Assembly (NCBI GenBank): GCA_946894095.1
Contig: OX335651.1
Location: forward strand, 332,501 to 396,500
Reading direction: 5' to 3'
Length of the DNA stretch: 64,000 nucleotides
Source: Incurvaria masculella
Taxonomy: Eukaryota; Arthropoda; Insecta; Lepidoptera; Incurvariidae
Part shown: positions 1 to 12,100 of the stretch, in pieces
Position numbering within the stretch: position 1 is the stretch's first letter
How the letters are laid out: each line of letters opens with the position of its first letter
The notes under the pieces: model-generated
What the model was told of the DNA's origin: nothing
What the model saw: the letters and a program-made list of their open reading frames with translations, nothing else
Database searches by the model: none
Translations under genes and position numbers: made by a program

Positions 1-210
1 GCCATATAAGTATATGAGATCCAGTGGTGGGTAATTATACAGCTTGCCGGTGGTTCTGCTAAGAATTAATTTCCGCCTTTGGTTCGTCACAGGGGAGACC
101 TTATGACAAGCTTTGATTTACTTCATGAGATGCGCTGCAATCTAGCCCAGGAAACCACCATACAATATGAGCTTGTGAAACTAATTTAATTGCTTTGATA
201 ATTGTTCCAG

Positions 211-3200
211 AAATGTACGCAAAGTGTTGAATATATATGGCCCTGCGTTGGCTTACCAGGTCCTCTTCAGTTCGTTTGTAATTTGTTTGATGGCGTATCA
301 AGTAGCCGATGTGAGTATACACGTTCTCCCAAATTGTAACGGTAATAACTAAGAGGAAATCTGGAATTGGTTTTAATTTAGGGTAATTTTCATTTTGCAA
401 TCATTTCCCCAAATAAAATAAAATAGTATAAAATAAAAAAAGTAAGTGGTGTAAAAAATCCACGCAAGCACCAATGTAATGTCAGCTATAAACATATAAT
501 ACATAAACTAGAGGAATCTTGTGAATGACTGAAATGCGGAGGAAGAGGACTTTCTCCGAAGTATCGGGAGGCTGACTTCTCGGTCAGTAGGCTGCTCTTA
601 GCGCCTATTATAAATAATAATTATAACTAGTGGCTCTCTGAGTTGTAGACGACGCGAGTGTCTTTTTGAACATTTAAAATTTTTTAACAAAATTCATAAA
701 AAAAAACTGGCTCGACTAAAAAATTCTATAAAAAATTTAAAGAGAATCGGTTGAGAAATGCGACTCTTGTAGAGGAAAACAGCTTTTTTCAAAATTACTC
801 CACCACATTGAACATTTTTCAAAAACTGGCTCGACTAAAAAACACCTCATAAATATCAAACCTGTTTAAAATTTTTCACGCGAATCGGATGATAAATGGG
901 ACTTGTAGAGGAGAACAGCCATACGAAAGCATTTTCCCCCAATCTAGAAACGGAGACCTTCGCTACGCTCGGTCAATAAAATTAATAGCGTTTAACAAAG
1001 GCAAAGATGTTCACTTCTTCCACGTGTACACACTTACTGATAATTGCACCAGTTGTTTTAATATGTATATTAATATCGTGAGATTAGGTTCTAAGTAATG
1101 TTAAAAAAATGTTGGAAATTGCAGCACCTTGACAGAGGCAGATTCCACCTGATCTTTGCTCTGTTGGCTGTGGGCTCCTGTATCCAGCTTTGGGTTCCCT
1201 GCTACCTGGGCACCATGCTCCAGAATAAGGTAGTTATGAAAAATAAAAATTCTTTTAGAAGTTCAACCGGTCGATAGATTCACCATCGGTTCGAAAATGT
1301 GACAAATAAAAAAAATGTCTGGAAAACCACACGGTAAAAATAATTTAAGTACTTTGCCATAAGTGTCTAATGTCTCTTCCACCGATAAAAAAACGTGTGC
1401 AATCGGGGGAACCCCGTCAGGAACAAAGTTCCAGAAATAGTTCTTCAACTCCGAATATCGTTTCTATTTGTATATTTTCATCATGTTAGGAAAAAAACGT
1501 GGAATCAAATAAAAAAGTATCTTTTTATATGATTCCATTTAAAAAAATGAATGTATTGAAAATTATGATTGAAGTCAAATTCGCCTCAAAAAAGCTGGGA
1601 ATCCTTAACAGGTGTGTTAGTATTTCATGCCCGGCCAAGAACGGCTCCTCAAGGCTCAGCTAAGTACCTGCATGGCTCCTGGACTCGATACAGCATCGTG
1701 CCGTGCGTTTTGCCGATGACCCCGAGGTATCCCTGAATCTGAATCCTAAATCCAACTCCGAAGGAGAAGGAGGAGACGGAGAATGCTCGTCGGAGCTGAA
1801 TAACGCAGTCCTGACCATAGATAATATAATGGTCCTGACCACTGAAGAGAAAGGTCGCTCGCTTTAGCTATTTCTCAAAGTCTTTCTTTTGACAGTAAGT
1901 GGGTGTGATATTAGGCATACATGTCCAATTACATACAACGTAGCCACGTTCTTACGGAACATTCGATTTTGTTTTCACTAATTAAATGAATTACTTTGTA
2001 CGGAAAGTCTAACTTTTTTAATTAGACGATGTTTTTAATCCCAATAATCATCAAACTTAATGTACTGACTGTTACAACATTCTGTGTTTACAAATATTCA
2101 CAAATTAATTATAATACACTATATATTTTGTGAAGTAGTATGTTTGTCGGCAGTTTTATTATGCGCGAGTGTCGGTTAAAACTATATTGAACTAGCTGCG
2201 GTACCCGGCTCCGCTCGGGTTAGTGTCGGCTAAATTATCTCATGGATAAAAAGTAGCCCACATGACTGGTCCAAAATAGGGTCAAACTGGTCCAGGACAA
2301 TGTATCCATGTACCAAATTTAATCAAGATCGTTCGAGCCGAAATAGCATGATTTAATGAGAAACATCCAATAATTCCCATTTAGAGCTTCGTTGACGTTT
2401 GGTGGCTATTTAAAAAAAAACATTTGCCGCGAGAACCTTTCTGCACTTTCACTGCTACATTGCTTACCTAGTAAGTAACGTGTAACGTAGGTAACTTTTG
2501 CGTGGACTCCAACCCACAGCCAGCCTCAACATCGAAAACAGTAACCCATCTCGAACCTGACTGCTCCCAGAGATGCTATACATTGATAAAATACGCATAT
2601 AAATCAGGTAAGTGGTTCGCATGTTATAAGACTTTAAGACTCACTACTTACCCTTCTGGTAATGAAGCGTTATATTATGTAATCTATAAGTTTTTAGTAG
2701 AATCAGGCTAGACGTAGATGCAATGCACATCTAAATCGAGTAATTGGTTCTCAAGGATTTTATTCTGTTGGTCGCTCCTCCGGCGATTTAGCGTGATGCC
2801 AAGTAGTCCTAAAGTTGCAGGAAATACCAAGCCGTACTTCAGTAAAAGTAAGCGCTGCCGCCGCAAAGCCGAGCCGTGCATAGCATTGCAGTTTGTATGA
2901 CAGCCCCATCTTAGCGTAAGCGGAACTGAATTCTATTTAGCCAATCCTAATTCCCGGGTAGTTAAATGTACATGTACTAAGTTTTACAAATCGCTAGTGC
3001 CTTGAAAATTCGCCAAACGGACACCAAACAGTCACGACGTCTGCCCTCCCCCCGCCGCCGCTCCCCGCCACCGCCCCCGGCTCCTCTCCCCCTAGTGTGA
3101 AGTATCGCTACCGGCATCGTTTTCGCAGCCCCGTGAAAGTTCTAAAGCCCATGGGCACATAAATTGTAGCCTATGTGTTATTCTGATGTATAAGCTATAT

Positions 3201-5221
3201 TATTGTAAAGTTTCATTAACATCCATTCAGTAGTTTTTACGTGAAAGAGTAACAAGCATCCATCCACCCATCCATCCATCCATCCATCCATCCATCCATT
3301 ATTACAAACTTTCCCCTTTATATTATTTATTAGATTATACTTAGGGGCTCGCTGTGGGCGAAGCTTGCTGGCACAACGGCTGGCATGAGACCCCGCTTGG
3401 ACGCATGGTTGCCGTGGACCTGTGCATCATCATGATGCGATCACAGCGGCCCATTGCGCTGCAGGTCGCCGGCATTCCTCCTCTCAACCTGGAGAGGTTC
3501 TCCTCGGTAGGTAGCCAGCCCTGCTCGATAGATAGATCTATATATAGTATAACCACTGACAGGGGCGTCCCTAGGGTAGAGCGAGTGGAGCGGTCGCTCT
3601 AGGCGCTAAGTGGCAAGGGGCGCCAAAACGACCAAAGCGAAAAACAATATCGAGCGTAAAAAAAACAGAGCGAAAGATTAGGTGGTAGCTTCTTATATAA
3701 TAAGATAGATGTAACAAATTTTATTTGATGTTTTCGATAAATTTAGTTATTAAAAATACCTACATATTTAACAGATATTATTTATTGGCTGACTAAAATT
3801 AACACCGTTATTAAGCACAAGGAACTTTGTTTCTGTCAAAGAAGCAGGAGAGTAATAATTACAGCTACTTTATTGAAACTGAAATTTAATAAGTCTTGAT
3901 TTTTACAATAAAAGTAGTTATTGAAAAAAAAAAAGTATTGTATTAAAAGCGTCGACCAAAGGGCGCCTAAAGACAATCTCGCTCGATCAAGATCAAGGGC
4001 TAGGGCCGCCGCTGACCACTGAAGAGAAAGGAAGGAGAAGTGACATCCTGGCGGTCGATATCGCGTCTCCGCCGCATGCTACCATATTGTACGGGAATCC
4101 GGAGCCGCCGCCGCCGCCGCCGTATGCCACACAGTCGTATCGATTGATTGATTGTTTTGGATTATGGCCTCTGTCCTTTTTTTCACACAGTCGTAACATC
4201 GCCACCGCGCGCGAATGTGCTCCAAAGTTAGGGCAGTTCCCACCCACACAAATCCTCCAATACGTCTGCGACTATGTTTGCATGTGGCAGTGTTGGTAGG
4301 TTTTGAAATTGCTTTGGTACGTCGATGAAAATTGGAGACATCGCGTCTTATAGTAGGCGCGCTAGCTGCCATATCTCCTTCCTTTTTTTTGGGGTTCCGT
4401 ACCCAAACGGTGAAAACGGAAAACGCTGTCCGTCCGTCCATCCGTCCGTCTGTCACAGGGCTGTATCTCGTGAACCGTAAATTTATTTTGCCGCTATAAC
4501 AACCAATAAGTTTTTTTTTTAAAAGTGATTTTTTTGTGTTAAATATTGTACGATGGTACGGAACCCTTCGTGTGCAAGTCCGCCTCGCACTTGGGCGGTT
4601 TTTATCTATCAGTATTACTAAGAAAGCGTGCTGGAAAGATTCTGCTGCCGTACCTACCTACTAGCTGGCACCTCGCGTGCTGCCCTGCCAGGTAACCGCA
4701 GCGCTGTACTGCACTTGCAACACTACATACCTGTACACGGTAAACATAAGAGCCGACAGGGGGTGATTATGTACATGAAAGTGAACATCTTTTGTTTTCA
4801 GATATTTGTTTAAATATCAAACATTGTTTTCCTCCCCATATTTTTTTTAATTTTCAGCCAATATGATGGCTACACCAGAAACCAAAGGTGCTCATGCTAT
4901 GCTTATTTTTTAAATAATTCGAAATTCACAAAACGGACCGATGAGACAAAAAAAACCGGCCAAGTAAGTGCGAGTCGGGCACGCACACAAAGGATTCCGT
5001 ATCATCGTTCAAGATTTAACTAAAAAAAACACGTTTTTGTAAGGGCGTTTTATGTAATTATAAATGTTTGTAATAATCTAAGTCTTGATGAGTTTCAAGT
5101 TTTGACTTTGAAATAATGAATCTCTGAATGAGTGCTGTATATGTTTTAATTTTGATTCCAGATTATGAGCACAGCGTACTCCTACTTCAACATGCTGAGG
5201 CAGGTGAAGGAAGAGATGTGA
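211..5221 (+). CDS. Odorant receptor, C-terminal part (5' end outside window)
   Basis: Four exons join in frame: 211-310, 1125-1229, 3345-3506 and 5162-5221 (stop TGA at 5219-5221), giving about 141 residues. Each has AG/GT boundaries; the first begins with the last base of a codon and the other joins are phase 0. The residues carry insect odorant-receptor C-terminal hallmarks: a transmembrane stretch ending MAYQVAD, then LWVPCYLGTML, then W(5x)PLGR, MMRSQRPIALQVAG, PLNLERFSS, and a last exon with AYSYFNMLRQ. In this family the protein is a seven-transmembrane, inverted-topology ligand-gated channel subunit that works with Orco in sensory neuron dendrites; that is family knowledge. A possible further exon ends at base 30 in a matching phase, but it is too short to trust. 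The family call is firm; the ligand and subfamily are unknown. The introns carry MITEs and LINE scraps, and a SINE abuts the stop codon. Confidence 0.85.
661..960. repeat. Two decayed direct repeats in an odorant-receptor intron
   Basis: The phrase AAACTGGCTCGACTAAAAAA occurs at about 705 and again at about 823. Each is followed by a related stretch containing GAATCGG and CTTGTAGAGGA. This looks like a diverged tandem or interspersed repeat unit of about 120 bp. No coding potential is visible. Confidence 0.5.
1578..1862 (+). mobile_element. LINE fragment, Jockey/CR1-like reverse transcriptase C-terminus
   Basis: The + strand reads KFASKKLGILNR, then, across frame breaks, a stretch like the common lepidopteran LINE phrase ALDSIQRRAVR..DDP. 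The same phrase recurs in this window at about 7.0, 36.2 and 60.7 kb. The copy is short, frameshifted and truncated at both ends, so it is a dead retrotransposon remnant inside an odorant-receptor intron. Confidence 0.6.
2195..3299. other. Intron with interspersed repeat scraps and a (CATC)n microsatellite
   Basis: At 2200-2215 there is a GC-rich phrase (CGGTACCCGGCTCCGCTCGG) of a kind common in lepidopteran interspersed repeats. About 3140-3260 looks like a repeat tail, and 3257-3299 is a (CATC)n microsatellite with one interruption. Between them I see no exon; the open frames at 2502-2900 resemble nothing known. Confidence 0.45.
3560..4014. mobile_element. hAT-type MITE with 8-bp target duplication
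   Basis: The left end starts CAGGGGCGTCCCTAG and the right end is the near-perfect inverted match (reverse complement CAGCGGCGGCCCTAG). The flanks are identical: ACCACTGA at 3552-3559 and 4015-4022, an 8-bp target-site duplication. CAGGGGCG-type ends with 8-bp duplications are typical of the hAT superfamily. The 455-bp interior has no transposase, so it is non-autonomous. It sits in the last intron of the odorant receptor. Confidence 0.88.
4391..4604 (-). mobile_element. (GTCY)n MITE, shortened copy
   Basis: In reverse orientation the copy holds the landmarks of this family: AAGTGCGAG near one end, GGTTCCGTACCAT, a TTATAGCGGCAAAATAAAT core, CAGCCCTGTGACAGACGGAC with a short GACG/GTCC run, and GGGTACGGAACCC at the other end. 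It resembles lepidopteran MITEs described as carrying hitchhiking (GTCY)n microsatellites. It lies in the last odorant-receptor intron. Confidence 0.75.
4952..5050 (+). mobile_element. (GTCY)n MITE, 5' end fragment
   Basis: Only the first 100 bp or so of the family is present: CCGGCCAAG, a duplicated TAAG, GTGCGAGTCGGGC, a variant of the GGTTCCGTACCAT box, and a CACGTTTTTGTA stretch. The GACG run and the far end are missing. It lies about 110 bp before the last odorant-receptor exon. Confidence 0.65.
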
Positions 5222-5478
5222 AACTGGATGGAAAGCACGGGCTTTGCCGCTTCGACCATCTTTTCATCCAATACGATGGTACGAACCTGGGCGGGTTTGT
5301 AGGGGAAGATAACCTATCGTTTTACATGGTTTCAACAATGGAACAGCTCGCATTCGTGACGAAATGCACTTTTCCAACTCAGAAAGAGAGATAAGTGGTG
5401 GATGAACGGGGCGGGTATCGAATCCATGACTTCTGACATGGAAGGCAAGTATCCACGCCACTGAGCAGCGAATTACAC
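5222..5478 (-). mobile_element. SINE with tRNA-like head, directly after the odorant-receptor stop
   Basis: Read on the minus strand, a head at 5395-5478 contains an A-box-like GCTCAGTGGCG and a B-box-like GGATTCGATACC. It is followed by the body shared by more than ten copies here (TTCGTCACGAATG, CCGCCCAGGTT, GATGG..CGAAGCGGC, CCATCCAGTT). The truncated end touches the TGA of the receptor gene, so the SINE makes up the start of its 3' untranslated region. Confidence 0.75.
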
Positions 5479-6699
5479 TAGTTTCTTCGTGTTTTTTTTA
5501 TATTTAAGTTTTTTTGTGGAATAAGACATTAAAATTAAATTAAATTTATCCTAGGCTGCCATTTCCCTAAATGCATGTTGTGTGGGAGGCGTGACCAAAA
5601 ATCGAAACACCGCAATATTCGAACTTTACAATATGCAAACGAAAACATATTTTGTTAAAATTAACATTAATACTATTTTAGGAATTTATTTTAGGAAAGT
5701 GAAAAAATCGTATTGCCAAATAAAGCGCAAATAAGATTTATTTTAAACAACACACAAAATATATTTCAAATGGGTAATTGCTCAGTCTACACTTATGTAA
5801 TACAATTTCCGTTGCTGGGAAAAGGCAATGAAACTGATAATAACAATATAATCACAGATTAAGTTAGTAAATATAATGTATATTCTTATTTCCCGTGTCA
5901 GTGGTCGCAGGAACCAATAGTTGAAGCGGAACGAAGATAAAATGAACAGATCGCTATCAGAAAATTCCTCGAAATGTTTGTTTGTACACCGACTGTCCAC
6001 TGAAGCCGTCCCCACACGCCAGTCAGAGTTAAAGGGGAGGTTTCTTCTTCGATCACTCACAGCGATCCAACGAAGTAATTAGCCGAGATGCGGTGGTATC
6101 CAGCAGATTCTAAAGGAACCCTTCTTCGGAACCTTCAGTTACCGTGATGGTATCCGGACTCGTGTTGCTCTCATTCTTATAGCTTCTTACAGTCAGCACC
6201 ATACAACTTTCGGCCGTAAGTTCGTTTCCTTGAAAGCACCAACTGCGCCACGGCAGACCTATGATTTTCACATAAATATTCGGTCATGGACCTAACCTTG
6301 TAAGTTCGTTCAGGCTTCAATCCATGTGCGGCCTTTTAATCTATAAGGTCCTGTAAATTGGCGATTTCATCTTTGTACACAATTATTTTAATGTTACAAG
6401 AAAGGTACAAGGCGAGAGATTATCACATTTCGAAATTGTTAATTCAGCCGTTCATTGAAAACGTATAAGGCAAAAAAAATTGGTTGTAATCGAATGTTTG
6501 CTGGCCAGAATATGTACGCGTCTCGATTTCATCAACATCGCGGGGTTTTGAGAAATAGACCTGCCCGATACAGCTTGTTCCTCTAAAGTCAGTAGTGGAC
6601 CAGAGGTATATTGGTAAAATCCAAAGCCATCTTCCACGATTCACTGCCATCCTATGTTCTTAAAATTTGTAAAAGAAAATGGAAATTATTGATGGCTAT
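5479..6699. other. Intergenic, no recognised feature
   Basis: AT-rich sequence with several short overlapping open frames that have no recognisable domain, start context or splice logic. I see no gene, RNA or clear transposon ends. Confidence 0.5.
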
Positions 6700-7200
6700 A
6701 GGTGCAGAAATGAAGGATCTGCGACCACAGGCATGCGCGAGGAGCACGGAGGAGGGACGTGGCCAGGACACATTTCTGTGTAGCTCCGACCTTCCAGGGT
6801 ACAATTCTGCATATTGACGACAACATAGAGATTCTTGGTGTCCATCTGACGCAAGGCCTTAATTTTTGACGCCATATCGAGGATAAAACCAAGCTCGCCT
6901 CAAAAAAAGGAGTCCTCAACAGGATGCGTCAGTATTTTATGTTCTGACCAAAAACTGATCCTCTACAAGGCGCAGATATGGTCTTGCGTGGAGTCTTGGT
7001 CGCATTTGTGGGCGCTCTTTGGACTCGATACAGCGTCATGCCGTGCGTCTCGTCGATGACCCCAAGGTGCCCCTGAATTTAGAGACCATTCAACTCCGGC
7101 CAACATGGTTTGTGAAAGTCCGAAAACCCATAGGCGTCGTTGGGCGCCTATTTTGTGAGGCCCTTGGCGTACGTCATATGCTGGGTTCTCATAAAAAAAA
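6700..7200 (+). mobile_element. LINE fragment, same family as at 1.6, 36 and 60.7 kb
   Basis: Across frame breaks the + strand reads DDNIEILGVHLTQGLNF, then KLASKK, VLNRMRQYF, SIQRHAVRLVDDPKVPLNLE and a tail with RKPIGVVG. This is the reverse-transcriptase C-terminus of a Jockey/CR1-like LINE. It ends in an A-rich stretch near 7190-7200. Stops and frameshifts show it is inactive. Confidence 0.75.
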
Positions 7201-7520
7201 GTGAGTCAGAGTTAGCAGCGGCATTCGTTGTGAGTGATAAAATATATTTTTTTCATTGGAACGAAATTAGAAAAGTGAAAAGTATGAAAAATGTGTACCG
7301 CGTGAATTGAGTGAATTACACCAATCAACACGCGCCGAGCGCTGCGTAGGGAGTTTTGTATTGTATTGTTACTTGTGATGAAAAATTGATCCTGTATGAT
7401 AATGGAAAATTCTTATCACAAACCATTGAGATTTCAGGAGGATATGGAGCCCGGGAGAACTGCCAAATCCTGCCCTAAGCAAAAGTTTACTCAGAAAAAG
7501 GGAATTGTATTGTTTATTCA

Positions 7521-8334
7521 TCATCACTACATAGTATAAAACAAAGTCGCTTTCTCTGTCCCTATATCACTATAACCCTATGTACGCTTAAATCTTTAAA
7601 ACTACGCAACGGATTTTGATGCGGTTTTTTTAATAGATAGAGTGATTCAAGAGGAAGGTTTATATGTATAATAACATCCATTAAATATTGGAGAAATACT
7701 GTTATTTTTGAGGTTTCCAATGTGATGTCGTAAAAAAATATTTGTTTTCTGCTTACATTGCAAACGCAGGCTGAACCCTACGAGATTTATAAAAATAATG
7801 TACTAAGTATTGTATACATTGAAAAAGTCTACAGAAAACTCCGCGATGGTATATATCTATCTCTTGTGGATATCCCACAATAACATTTTTTTCTCATTTA
7901 CTTTTTACGACAAATAATGGCTAATTTTCGAAGAGATTTTAACCAATACAGCATTAATCCTTATCCAATTAAATACATTAAATACATTGTTGATTTAATA
8001 TAGATCTATACGGCCCTTTACAGCATATGATTTGAATGAATATTTTCGAAGATATTATAGATTTAAAAATTGCGGGATATAGTGTTTGCGGCGGTACCGG
8101 CCGGCCGGGGCGGCGGGAGCGAGCCTCTGAGGCCGCGGTTCTCCCTATAGCACTTTGAATTTATTATTTCTCTAATATCTAATAATCATGTAATAATAAT
8201 ATCTAAGTTTTTTTTATTTCAAATATCTCAATGTAGGAACTCTACGTAAAAATGGTTTATTTGTGTATCATTGTGTCAAAATAATATTTTTTTAAATGAC
8301 GTTATGCCCGTGCAAAGCCGGGACGGGCTGCTAG
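7521..8334 (+). mobile_element. Non-autonomous Helitron (Lep1-like)
   Basis: The left part (ACATAGTATAAAACAAAGTC, then ACTACGCAACGGATTTTGAT and ATAGATAGAGTGATTC) matches the widespread lepidopteran Lep1 type as I remember it. The right end has a short GC hairpin (GCCCGTGC..GCCGGGACGGGC) followed by CTAG at 8331-8334, as expected for a Helitron 3' end. There are no terminal inverted repeats and no Rep/helicase coding. A GC-rich block at 8088-8145 is internal. Confidence 0.72.
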
Positions 8335-8335
8335 T

Positions 8336-8680
8336 AATCTATACGAGTACACTGCACTCGGATTTATCATATTTTAATATTAGCCAGTTTAGTGAAACGA
8401 AACACAGCCAAGAAGAACTGGCAAGAACCACCGCTGTGTCTTTTTTTCAACCTCCACTTAGTCTAAATTTACAGAAGCGTTTTTAAAATGTTTTAACAAA
8501 AACACAGGTAAATTACTAAATATAAAAAAAATCACGAAAGTCAACAATTCATGTCGTATGCTTCATGTTCATGACAAATATCAGTTTATTTGCAAAGACA
8601 ATCCCCGCCAACTAACATGTTGCCAATTGGAGCAGGTCAATTCCCACAGACACTGTTCACGAGCATCACGCCGGGCACAG
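8336..8680 (+). repeat. Interspersed repeat D (three copies in window)
   Basis: It shares CACTGCACTCGGATTT, a CATATTTTA stretch, TTAGCCAGTT, AAGAAGAACTGGCAAGAA and a weaker tail with copies at 18075-18300 and 56065-56395. I cannot assign it to a superfamily. It begins right at the Helitron 3' end. Confidence 0.6.
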
Positions 8681-8689
8681 CCATCACCT

Positions 8690-9094
8690 CTCTCGACCAT
8701 ATTTTAAGGAAAGAGGTGACCCGAACCAAGTGTCACCATATGCAAAGCGATGCACTACTGCATTGGCAATAAGAAAACATTATAAAACACTGGTGAGTGT
8801 TTGGTGGACCAGTGCTGGTGTGATCCACTACAGCTTCCGAAAATCTCAACCAGAACCTACAAAAACCAAAATAATTCTGCAGATTAATATTATTCAGTAA
8901 ATCCTGTTTTTATTTTCAAATAAAAATGCCAATCACACTTCTATGATATAATTATACTAAAAATAAGATATATAAAATGTTACATATTATTTTTACGTCA
9001 AGGATAACACAACACATATTTACAATCACACTGTCACGTTTTGGCTTATTCTTGAACCTAGCAGTTAAAGTCCTGATCTTTTTGCGAAATTCGC
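8690..9094. other. Short intergenic gap downstream of the first P450
   Basis: I see no gene here. It holds the presumed 3' end region of the minus-strand P450 that ends at 9111. Confidence 0.4.
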
Positions 9095-9100
9095 TTTATT
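9095..9100 (-). terminator. Candidate polyadenylation signal of P450 copy B
   Basis: AATAAA on the minus strand, starting 11 nt past the stop codon at 9111-9113. It is very close to the stop, so the true poly(A) site could be further on. Confidence 0.4.
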
Positions 9101-9110
9101 GACGCCTCAT

Positions 9111-12100
9111 TCACAACCTCGGCGTAGCTCTGACCCAGTAGTCGGGGAGGGTGGTGATGATGCCGGGTATGCGGCGCGAGGGTCCCCGTAGCGGCGCGCC
9201 GTCCGCCGTGGACACGATGAAGGCCTGCATGAAGCCAGCGAACACCTGGAACAGGGTCTGCCGGGCGTACGTCTCGCCGGCGCAGAGACGCCGCCCTGCC
9301 AAACACCACAACCAACTTCATACATATTTGGAAATAGCTTGATTGATCTAGAGACGTACGAAAAGCAATATCAGGGAATGACTACGTGTGCAAATATTTG
9401 GTTGCGATTAATTGAATAATTATGAAAGAATACAGTAATTGCATCATAATTGCGCATCAGGAGATATTCAACAAAAATCTTATCTGCGATTATCGATAAT
9501 GAAATATCAACGATACAATTAATCGACATATCTGCTTGGATATTTCTAAGATTATAAAATGTCATTTAAATGACCTACATAAGTAATGGTTATGAATTGA
9601 TACAAAATGTCATCAAACAATTATGTAGGTGCATGGTCCCGATAATAAAAAAAGAAGTAGGACTTTCTGCTCGAACCATGTGCGATGTTTTTTTTTATGC
9701 AAATGGACATGGATATGGGCACGTCCAGTCATAAGACCGTTCTTGATCAACACGCCACAGGGAAGCTAGGTGCCATGCAATGAACTTCTTTGTAGAGCAC
9801 GGCTACATTGAACTGGATGGGACAAAAGGATAATTATTGCCGCTTTAACCATCGTTTATACAATGCGATGTTACCAACCCTTCACCAACTAATAAGTAAG
9901 AAAGGGGACCTACAATTTAAAGTAGAAAGAAAGAAGTAAGTTAAATCCCTTAGTCGCCTCTTACGTCATGCACTGGAAGAAATTCAGTGGGCTAACTCGT
10001 ATTATATAGACTTATGTCATGTTTGTATCATGTTTATTTACATACATTTCATAAATATCTTCTCGTATATAAAAAACAATTTTCTTCAGACTTTAAACCA
10101 CATTTTCGTTTTCCTGTGAGAAGACCACCCGCCAGCTGGGGACATCATACCGACATGCGTCGGTGGAAAGCAGTGGTTCCGTACCGCTGAGGGCCGGGAG
10201 GACTGGAGAAAAATTGGAAAGGCGTATGCCCAGCAGTGGACGCAAACACGCTGACTGACTGACTGACAAACCGCATTCATGAAGAATCATCTTCTATGGC
10301 GTGTAACTGCAGTGAATTCAAACAATTCATACAATTTGAATTAGATTAAACTCGAAACAGATCAATACAAGCCTTAGCAAACTGCTCCTTACCAGCGCCA
10401 AACGGCAGAGACATATCTTTGCTGAGGACGAGCTTCCCGTTCTCTATGAACCGCTCCGGCCGGAAGTTCTCGGGGTCTCCCCACAGCTCCTTGCTCATGT
10501 GAAGGGTGGCATAATTAGCTGAGATGAAGGTACCCTGCACATGGAAAGGTTCACCCGTAAGTACGACGCCGTGGTACGACCTCACATGGCGCGTGGTTTG
10601 GTTTTAAGTTTGCGAAAAGTATTCTCCACATATATATTTGTACCATCACCGTCATTTTGGATATCAGCGGTATTTTTATAAAGTTCATTGCAATATTTCT
10701 AAACGTAAAGTAGTAATATTGAATGACACAAAATATGAAAGAAATGAAATGACTGTTGTTGTATAACAGTCAAATAATGTAGAAAGTTTCCTTCGTTGTG
10801 TTGGCATTATATAATGTAATCGTATACTGTTACGATCACAATCGACGTTTAGTGTTATCAAGTTTTCAATGCCGAAGGCGTAAACTTCGGAGATTTTGAT
10901 ACTGATTTGATTTGATTGATTTTAATGACTTTACTCGAATAAGATTCTTAATATCGAATTAATTCTTCCTTGCTTGCGGCGACGCTAGGTTCGGGTCTCC
11001 TCTTTCCCTAAAATATGGTTGAGAGAGGCGATGGAACAAGCTAGATTTGATGACTAAGATTATTTTGTTTTTTTTTGTTTTATCTTTGAGAAATCCACGA
11101 CCAAATTATTGTATAAAACGCGCGAAAATTTCGAACATCCGAACCTTGTAATTTAGAAACCATGTAACTATAATTTTACAATACCAATGGCCATCAAACA
11201 TGTAGATCAAATAAAGCTGTTTTGAGTATAATTTTGGATCTCAGACAAGAAAATGTGCGCATGATCTTCTTTACATGTATTACTTACGGTTTCATATTTC
11301 AGAAATCATTGTGGCTACGTATGGGTATTCAGCAACGAAAGGTCTACATTTATAAAATGCACATTGTGACTTACCTCAGGGATGTCGTATCCGTGAAAGT
11401 GCACGTCCTTGACGGTGCGGTGTGGAATGCCCATGGGTACTATCGTTTCAAAACGCATCATCTCTCGCAGGCACGCTTCAGTATACGGCATGCTGCAAAC
11501 GTAATCAATAGGCAAACTTCAGAGCATTCAAATGTTTACCAAGTTAGGGTGCGATAAAATGTTGTATATTCCGCCTCCGCTTTGACGTTAGAGGTCAGAC
11601 ACCGGAGCCGTCCGCTGATAACTTCGCTGTCGACAGAGACGAAACTAGGTCAATCCATTACGTCGGGAACAATATGTTAGCAAAACATAAGTAACAATAA
11701 ACCCAAGAACATTTCCAATGGTTAAAAGCTGGAATTTAAAGAAAATATGCTAACTTCTATAAGACATGTACTGTATTATTAGTTCCAGTTATATCGAATT
11801 ATTTTATTGACAAGATTTCAAAGTTGTGAAGCAAATAAATCTATTAAATAAGATTAATACCTATTTCTATTACTAACGGGGAGAAATAATCAATGTTCGT
11901 AATGAACATTTTTAAAACTATTCAAATCTTAACTTTTTTATGTTTTAGCCAGCTACTCGCGCCATACAAATGCACTTTTTAACAAATGTAATAATATGTA
12001 TTGAAACGCTTCAGCAATTCCAAATAGAACTCCAGACTGAAAATGCATTGTTAATATTTTTTTATTCCATCATTTATTTAAATAATAATAAAAATAAAAA

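Noticed and set aside
9111..9325. Alternative open frames over the last P450 exon
   Set aside because: Only the frame with [15 protein letters not shown] fits the haem loop and joins exon 8 in phase; the others are shadows.
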